A stretch of 64,000 bases of DNA, from the NCBI GenBank assembly GCA_963971575.1, contig OZ020625.1, positions 18,258,829-18,322,828 on the forward strand. The letters run 5' to 3'. Both the position numbers and the translations under genes were made by a program. The notes beneath the pieces were generated by a model. The model did no database searches. It was given only the letters and a program-made list of their open reading frames with translations, and was not told where the DNA came from. The DNA comes from Liopterus haemorrhoidalis (Eukaryota; Arthropoda; Insecta; Coleoptera; Dytiscidae). Numbering within the stretch: the first letter of the stretch is position 1; the number at the start of each line of letters is the position of its first letter. Below are positions 57,290 to 64,000 of this stretch, in pieces.

Positions 57290-57448
57290 TTTTGTAAATA
57301 TAATACTAACCTAAAATAATACAAACTTAATCCAAAACTGTAAAGTTTTTTTTACAATATAACCAAGTTTCTAAAAGTCAGTAATACACTATAAAAAACA
57401 CCAAAATAACCAGATCTAGTTTGTTCTTACAAAAGTGAATAGCTTATA
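57290..57448 (-). mobile_element. Half copy of the GCTGTTCAC MITE
   Basis: Matches the right half of 24208-24543 inverted, ending CAAAAGTGAATAGCTTA. The other end is missing. Confidence 0.65.
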
Positions 57449-57750
57449 GCATTAATGCTTATAAAATTTGATTATTGAATTTATTTTAACAAGTATGATT
57501 TCTTTAGGTTGGCACTCTTCAAGTCAGGGGGAAAAGATGTGGTGAATAATACAAGCCGAATATTGGCGAAAATTATTAGTCACCACTTATCTTTAGAATG
57601 CAATTTTTGGCCGAAATGGCAGAAAACCATTTTCTTAAAATTCTTCATTAAATTAATAAATTAAATAAACTAATTCCTGTTATTCCTGAAATTATATTTA
57701 TTTAATATTCATAAATAAATCAATAAATTATAACTGTTAATACAATTTAC

Positions 57751-57924
57751 AATCGGCCAGTTTTACCATCGTTGAATATATTTATTTAACTACTTAAGTT
57801 AACAATATCGCATCATTCTATTGACAGCAATGTTAATTTCTTCATTAATAGTTTAAAACCGATGCGATATTGTCAACTTTATTTGTTAAATAAATTTATT
57901 CAACGATGGTGAAAATGGCCAAAT
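57751..57924. repeat. Hairpin MITE with about 62-bp arms
   Basis: CGGCCAGTTTTACCATCGTTG to GTTAACAATATCGCATC on the left is inverted as GATGCGATATTGTCAAC to AACGATGGTGAAAATGGCC on the right, with a loop of about 50 bp. The right arm abuts the solo LTR, which inserted at its AAAT edge. Confidence 0.85.
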
Positions 57925-58979
57925 TGTTACCAGGAGGTAGTGCAACTCAGGAGAAGTTCCCGAGATGACTATCCGGAACAGTGTACCCAGGCTAAGCTCA
58001 CGAGCTGGGTGTCGAGTATGTCGCCTAGGCTTGAAGAGCCTTGTCTTGCTGAAGCGTCTGAAACTGAGAATGGGTGACCCTTGTGGGGTGTTCCAAATGA
58101 AAAACAGAATTGAGTTTACATCTTTATTTAGCACAAGTATAAATAAACGTACAGACTGTATTTAAACTAAACTTATTCTAACAATACAGAAACGCGACAA
58201 TACAAAGTTGAAACTAGGATTGAGGGTTAGGGATTGTGTGGTAGGACGGCGAGCGTCATTGTGCGCGGCGAACGTCCAGCATCGCGATGGACGTCGCGGC
58301 GTTAACCTTCGTCGGACGGCGAGCGTCGTGGTTTTGTCCGTGGTGGACGTCTGTGGACGAACTAGTGTCCTTTGGTGGCAGCGCCAGCGGGCGTTGCGGT
58401 CCGTTGCGCCGAACATCTCACTGAGGTGACGGTGACGGATGGCGTGGTGCTGTTATCCTTTACAGACCGTTCTCCCATTACTCATCCAGAGCGATGGGTG
58501 ACTGTAGTTGTAGGATTTTAGGCGGGTGGCGCTTCAATCGAGAAGGCCAATGGTTTACTAGGGACTCAGAAGAGCTGAAGGCTTTCGTAGTCCTGGTATC
58601 CAGGCGGCGCTGCTATTCAACCGAATATCCGCACGGTTTTGTGCCCTGGCGGAGACACGATCTCGGCCCTGGGAGCCGTGCGGGGGCAGCGGTTAGCGGC
58701 ACTGGATTGGTGATGGTTCCCCGATTCATTTGAGCCGCCGGTCTGTTTTTCCACGGGCGCGGGAAAATATGGGGCGCCACTTTCGGGAGGGTGATCGGCC
58801 CCGGGCGCGACCAAACTATGGGGCGCCGCTTCCGACGATGTTAGTGGCGCGGTTTACCGGGCTCTCGGGTCTTCCTTCTCTAGGGACGTTCTTCTTCCTT
58901 AGAGACCACCTTCCCCATCGTCGTTGCCGGTGGCGGTCACTGCCACGTATTGGGAACGAACGGGAGGGGTAGGTACGTT

Positions 58980-59215
58980 GCTGTTCGCGTCAAGCGAACG
59001 TCTCCGCGTTAAGCGAATATGTTTCCGCGTTAAGCGAACGTCTCCGCGTCAAGCGAATGTCTCCGCGTTAAGCGAATGAATCGTAGAGGGCCGCGTCAAG
59101 CGAACCGTTGTTGCGGGGCGCGTTAAGCGATCCGAGCCCAGCTTTACGCGAGCTGTGGTGCGGGGCGCGTCAAGCGACCCGAGCCCAGCATTAAGCGAGC
59201 TATCTGCTACTGACC
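58980..59215 (-). repeat. Tandem CGCGTTAAGCGAA repeats in the LTR
   Basis: About eight copies of CGCGTYAAGCGA(A), first spaced about 20 bp and then about 40-60 bp apart with GAGCCCAGC between them. They lie just downstream of the predicted start of transcription. Confidence 0.85.
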
Positions 59216-59262
59216 AGCGAACTGGTAGGTGACCAGCGAACTGGTATCGGTCCTGGGTTTGG

Positions 59263-59338
59263 AGCCGATATTTATACTAAATATTGACGTCATTCGGTGA
59301 ATTCCCGGATTTCAGCCAATGGGTGCTTAACCCCGCCC
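59263..59338 (-). promoter_or_regulatory. Pol II promoter elements of the solo LTR
   Basis: GGGCGGGG, ATTGG (CCAAT box), a perfect CRE palindrome TGACGTCA and TATAAATA lie in promoter order within about 75 bp on the minus strand. Confidence 0.7.
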
Positions 59339-59639
59339 ATTGATAGGGTCGTTTTTAGCAAATACCAGCTAAAAATGCGCGGGTTAAGTTAATTAGCGGT
59401 TTCAGGTGTCGGCACGAATCACGCGATCACGATGAGATGAAAAAGCGCGCGGTGCGGCCACCGGCACGCGAGCAATCCGCGGTAACAAAATGAGTATTTA
59501 TTTTGCTCTGAACCATTAATTTATTTTAATACTGGGTAAGTACACATATGATACATTTGAAACACTAGAGAGTGGGTATAATATATGCACTGGTCCGTCA
59601 GAAATAAATCTTGCAACTAATGCGATTATTTTGCACTTT

Positions 59640-59935
59640 ACCGTTGCTGGGCCAGCAACTGATACATCAATGGGCCAGCTAACGGCCACGGGGACACCGG
59701 GGTACTGGCCCAGTGCAAAATTCCAGCACTGGCCCAGTGCGAAATGCCAGCACTAGCCCAGTGCGAAATGCCAGCACTGGCCCAGTGCGAAATGCCAGCA
59801 CTAGCCCATTACTTTCAATGCACTTGACCGTTGCTGGGCCGGCAACTGATACATCAATGGGCCAATAACGGCCACGGGGACACCGGGGTACTGGCCCAGT
59901 ACGAAATGCCACTACTGGCCCATTACTTTCAATGC
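59640..59935. repeat. GGCCCAGTGC tandem repeats
   Basis: Four to five units of about 22-24 bp (ACTGGCCCAGTGCGAAATGCCAGC, written here as its core) lie at 59700-59805. The larger block GTTGCTGGGCC...GGCCACGGGGACACCGGGG is present twice (59643-59712 and 59828-59890). Confidence 0.85.
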
Positions 59936-61627
59936 CGGGGAGTATGTGCTTTACCAGTACTGGCCCGTATAAAAATGTTTGCTGGGTAGTTTTTAAAAAT
60001 TTAAAATAAACCTAAATTAAAATTAATATCGGTAATAATCTGTACAATTGATGGCATAAATGCATATACTCTATCTAACTAGAATTTTATCTTTACATAG
60101 GCCCACCCAATTAGCGAGACTTTCGACTTTGATTTGTAAACAAATATAAATTATTTTGTAGGGTAGCACTCAAGTCAGTATTATAAGCAAATAAAGAGGA
60201 ACTATCAACACATTAAAATGTTGTCCTAATAACTGGTAAAAATATCAGAGAATATTTTAACCATTTTCAAAAGAATAGTTTTTGGCCATTAGAATCGTGT
60301 TAAGTGTATAGTATCTATATTATTTTGTCAGAACTGCTATATACTACTCTTTTGGATGGGGAGGCACTTAACTGTCGTGTAATAAATCTCACTGTTATGT
60401 AAAGAATACATGTAATTATTTTTTTCGGGCAAAATACAATCTTATGTGTAGCAAATCTTTCAATTAACTCCATTTTCGAAATCTACGACTTCAATATACC
60501 CGAAATTGATATATAACTCAACAAATTTGATGTAATTAGCAAAATTCGATTTTCGAGCGTTATTTTGAAAGCGACTTCATTTGAAACCAGGTGCTGCGAA
60601 GAAACCTAAAAAAATTGATGCATTCCGTATATGCATGAGGTATCTTACTTAAATGACATAATTTACAGCCGTTCCGGCCGGATATGTCACATTTTTTATT
60701 TCATTTCGGGCAAAACCCGAATAATAAGAAGTCATATGTCTTTTTTTATTTCATTTTTATAATTTACATGTCCGATTTGGTCGAAAACGATATAAAGAAT
60801 GTCAAAATAATATGAAGTTGAGACTTTACACATTTCGGCCGCTACCTTAATTTCGGTGCCCCGCAGAGAAAAATTCTAATCATATTCTTGTAGCCAAGGA
60901 TATGCCCTACAGATTTAGGAAGAATTGAAACAAAATATTAATATACGCAGATTTGCAGTGATAGAGTATATCATCATGTCTCGAATTTGGCGAAAAAATC
61001 TACCAAAATTTAAAATTTTCGCCATTTTGACAACAGATTCGTAATCGACGGCATTAAATTATTAGAAAACGAGCCATATTATTTGAAATTCGTTAGCCAT
61101 TTCGGAAATCACTTTTTTGCATCCGAGAATCCATAAGTAACGAATATTCGCGTACGACGCGGCAAATTGTAGCTAAAGATCCATTGTACAAATATGTATA
61201 TAGCTATTTTGCTCTATCATAAAAATTAGTTATCGTTATCGTAATTGGCGCGCTAGTTTCGCCGCCATCTTGAATCTGTCTCGATTCACAAATAGGTGCT
61301 GCGGGTCAAAATGATTTAATTTTTATAAGGAACACGTGTGTCAAATGGCATTCCATTATCATTAAGTGCAGTATCTTTCGACGTAGGTACTGGACTATAA
61401 CTAAACCTAACCTAATAAGTTTTATCACTGACTGTTTGCATATAGTGAAGATATTTAAATGCTTTATACAGTTTCAATACATTTACATAATTTAGCATCT
61501 ATGAATGCGACGAAAAACGGAATTTTCTATTTCAGACATAAAATTGGTAGGTCGGAATATATTGATATTTTTGAGGATTCTCTATTTTAATAATGTTAAT
61601 ATTCTTCAAAATATGTATACTATAAAT

Positions 61628-62296
61628 CAGTGTTTCTCAACCGGGGGGCCGTGAAAGCTTCGTCGGGGGGCCGCGAAGTCATATAAAATCGAAGCATGAA
61701 ATTATAATAGAAAAACGCTCAATTTTGCAAGATATATTCATAAATATATGACATTTATATTCATTAAAATATACCTTTTAAACTTAAATAAAATAAATTA
61801 TACTTATTTTGACAACTAATTTAAACTAATTAAAACGTTTCGCGTTGGAGGTACTTCAAGTACTTTCAAGTAGGTACGACTTGAACTTTATTTTTTGTTA
61901 TGCTCCGAGCTACTGTTAGCTAAAGAGTAAGGATGCGAAAGTGTTCAAAATGGAAAGCAACTTGGAACAATGGAACACTTGTAAATAAAAATACTTGCAA
62001 GCTATTATAGGCAATCGTAACAGATATTAAAAACATGTTTATGTAAAAGTTGTTTTTTTTTTCAAAAGTTTTATCCAATTATACCCAACACGCCATACGT
62101 TCCTATATAAAAAATCGAAGTTGTCCTTGATATCCTGTACTTCCGGTTTATTCCGAAAATTTAAATACTACCATCCAATTATTTGGGTAAACTCTGGTCA
62201 CCAAATTTTTTTCCCAACTTGCACACACATCGTCTTTTCGAGAAACCTCGTGTTTCCTCTATCTTGCTACACCTTGAGATCACTTCCTCGTTCCCC

Positions 62297-62342
<46 letters not shown>

Positions 62343-63769
62343 ACACTGCTCCAGGTAACTGTCTGACAGATAAGGTTATATGATACTTTCTGTGCTGAAT
62401 AAATAATGTCATCCCGTCTTTCAATACAAATGTATCTATCGGATAGTTATCTAACGGATAATGAGACTGATGTATTGAATTCAATGCTGGGTAATGAATT
62501 TTATTCTGAAGATAAAGTTCCAGATAACATTATCTGTCGGATAGTTACCTAGTGGTTTAAATGAAGGTGGAAAGACCGTACCTTAAGGTCATAATGCCCG
62601 GGGGGGGGGGACCTTAGCCCTCCAAATGAACCCGTAAATAAAAAAATTAGCCTGTATAAAATTATCGAGAGATAACTTCATTATACTTCCAATAGTAATT
62701 TTCATCCCTTTCTGAGATCTCAGAATTATCATTGATAGCCCAAAAGTCATCCTATTATCACCTCTGTCCTCCCATTTTACCATATAGGCCGTGTCTCCAA
62801 CGCTATAGCTCTAAAATTTTAACAAATCCTCAATCAAAATGTATAACTATTTATATAAAGATACAAAGTAACAAAATATAAACTATTTTAGATCATGTAG
62901 TACCAAGTAACTTCCAAATTTAACGTTATACCTCATCGTCAATAATAAAAAAAAAACAGTGTATTAGGTCCGGTAGTTCAATTTCAACCACCTGTATACT
63001 ATTGATAAAATATTAATATATGTGTTATTCTCATAAAGAATTATTTTAAGCAATTCTGTTCCTTATTTATTAATTGTTAATGACTATATTCCTTAATGAG
63101 CTTTATCAGGATTAACCATCTTGATATGTAGTGATACGTGATTTTTGCACGTGGCGTCTTCATTTTTTTCTGACGTTTTTAGTTATTTTTAAGTGATAAA
63201 AGTGCAGAAATAACTTGAAATAGTGTGTTATAGTGTGGACTTTAGTGTTTGGACTCCATGCAGACCAAAATTGGAGCGACTGGAAAGGTATTTGTAGAAA
63301 TTTTTGTTAATTTTATAATGTAAGTTATTGTTATGTAGAATGCGCTTCTATGGACAATATAGAAACACATACATGCATACACTATCGGCTATAACTAGAG
63401 AAACAAAACTATTTTTTAAATCATTTTCATAAATCACGATTATTGACTAAATGAATATTGAATTATATTGGTATAGCAGCAACAATTTATAAGTTAGAAC
63501 CTGCTCTTAAAAATATTTGTTGTACTGGTACAATAAATAAAATAATTAACTTTCTGCTGCAGCAGACCATCTGCATATTTTGTAAGACTTAATAATAAAA
63601 CAATTTTTTGTGGTTAAATTTTTTGCCTTAGCTCCCGTTCTTGTCCCGGTTTAGAGTTTCATAATTATGGTAAGCCTATATATATATATATATATATATA
63701 TAGGGGGGCCGCAGACAATATTTAAGTTATTTTGGGGGGTCCCATGCCAGAAAAGGTTGAGAAACACTA
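61628..63769. mobile_element. hAT-type non-autonomous element
   Basis: 2142 bp. CAGTGTTTCTCAACCGGGGG at the left and GGTTGAGAAACACTA at the right, with identical 8-bp duplications CTATAAAT at 61620-61627 and 63770-63777. The interior is AT-rich with a TA microsatellite (62300-62341), a G11 run (62599-62610) and another TA run (63679-63702). No transposase. Confidence 0.9.
63150..63287 (+). other. Possible first-exon-like segment inside the hAT element
   Basis: A G/T-rich leader ends in an ATG at 63258 that encodes MQTKIGATGK, followed at once by the donor-like GGAAAG|GTATTT. It may be a captured or transposon-derived 5' exon. Nothing downstream continues it in the window. Confidence 0.2.
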
Positions 63770-63777
63770 CTATAAAT

Positions 63778-64000
63778 CTCATTTAAATGTGACTTAAAGC
63801 GTATAAATACTGAAATTATTATTCAAGTATTTCTTTAAAACCGTTAATAGGAGCTAAATGTTAACAAACACTTATTAAATAATTGCTTGGATTTCGAAAC
63901 GGATAACTATCAAGTACCTATTTAAATTTCAGTTTTGAATAAATTTATTGGAAATGATAAAGTGAATCGTAATGTTATGTTTTGAAAAAAAGAGGCGGCG
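63778..64000. other. Unassigned sequence at the window end
   Basis: Continues the sequence interrupted by the hAT element. Its start (CAAAATATGTATACTATAAAT then CTCATT) resembles 54975-55000. No gene. Confidence 0.4.

Larger units (their letters stand above)
57925..59487 (-). repeat. Solo LTR, 1563 bp, with a full promoter
   Basis: On the minus strand it begins TGTTACCGCGG and ends CCTCCTGGTAACA. AAAT flanks both sides (57921-57924 and 59488-59491). The minus-strand order is GGGCGGGG (about 59331), ATTGG (about 59316), TGACGTCA (about 59284) and TATAAATA (about 59267); then a GC-rich transcribed region with tandem repeats, and AATAAAG near 58120. No adjoining retrotransposon body. The class is likely Ty3-type from the 4-bp duplication (inferred). 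Overlapping frames at 58162-58972 are GC-rich shadows without domains. Confidence 0.85.
56591..59986. mobile_element. Inner element with CCCAGCAAAC ends
   Basis: CCCAGCAAACATT at 56591 and AATGTTTGCTGGG ending 59986 are inverted, with TA immediately outside each. A second copy of the end motif (CCAAGCAAACATTTTTATAC) is at 56773. The right subterminal region has 22-24 bp repeats of CTGGCCCAGTGCGAAATGCC. No coding capacity; it hosts a hairpin MITE and a solo LTR. Confidence 0.6.
55083..61405. mobile_element. Large element with about 1.25-kb inverted arms
   Basis: The left arm (55083-56375) and right arm (60160-61405) are inverted copies. Shared blocks include ACTGCACTTGATGATAATGG, GACCCGCAGCACCTATTTGT, GCTACAATTTGCCGCG, GGCATGTGACTTGTTATTAT-like and TTAACTGTCGTGTAATAAAT-like segments in order. 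The outer ends read TAGTCTAGTGCCTACG and its approximate inverse. The arms are diverged (roughly 85-90% by eye). The centre holds another element and a solo LTR. No transposase was found. A foldback-type non-autonomous element is the best description. A related fragment is at 35335-35640. Confidence 0.78.

Noticed and set aside
58162..58972. Several overlapping GC-rich frames
   Set aside because: They lie in a solo LTR, overlap on both strands and have no recognisable domains.

Overview
This is an AT-rich, repeat-dense stretch of a eukaryotic nuclear genome. It is almost certainly from an insect. The reasons are two BEL/Pao retrotransposons, several non-LTR retrotransposons with endonuclease/RT and PHD-finger ORF1 proteins, mariner/Tc1, hAT and PIF/Harbinger relics, a C2H2 zinc-finger gene with spliced exons, and a nuclear copy of mitochondrial DNA in insect order (tRNA-Ile, then tRNA-Met, then ND2). 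I cannot name the order or species. There are no bacterial-type genes, operons or CRISPR arrays.

Layout. 1-4300: AT-rich DNA, a family-A repeat, a broken non-LTR reverse transcriptase and a roughly 50-bp tandem array. 4303-10834: an apparently intact, very young BEL/Pao element (identical 485-bp LTRs, AGTAC target duplication, one 1729-codon gag-pol frame). 11003-17202: an older BEL/Pao element on the minus strand, with two in-frame stops. 17460-18040: a hAT transposase relic split by a TA-flanked MITE. 18070-22400: a two-ORF non-LTR element on the minus strand. 23412-25857: a hAT-type element (8-bp duplication) filled with nested MITEs and a solo LTR. 26306-28285: a DNA transposon enclosing a family-A repeat and a mitochondrial insert. 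28500-29346: a Tc1 relic. 29390-31605: an intronless, broken CDC27/APC3 copy. 31919-36148 (minus): exons of a C2H2 zinc-finger gene, the only convincing host gene. 36258-48010: nested transposons, including a four-level nest at 38050-39744, and a truncated LINE. 48200-54100: degenerate transposons, SINE-like copies and a higher-order tandem array. 54610-54742 (minus): a possible last exon of an unidentified gene. 55083-61405: a large element with inverted arms of about 1.25 kb, containing a second element and a 1563-bp solo LTR. 61628-63769: another hAT-type element.

The genes do not form one pathway. The window is a record of successive insertions. Many boundaries can be fixed from target-site duplications (5 bp for BEL, 8 bp for hAT, TA for mariner-like, TAA for Harbinger, 4 bp for the solo LTRs). 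All calls come from reading the sequence and translations by eye; no database search or alignment was run.
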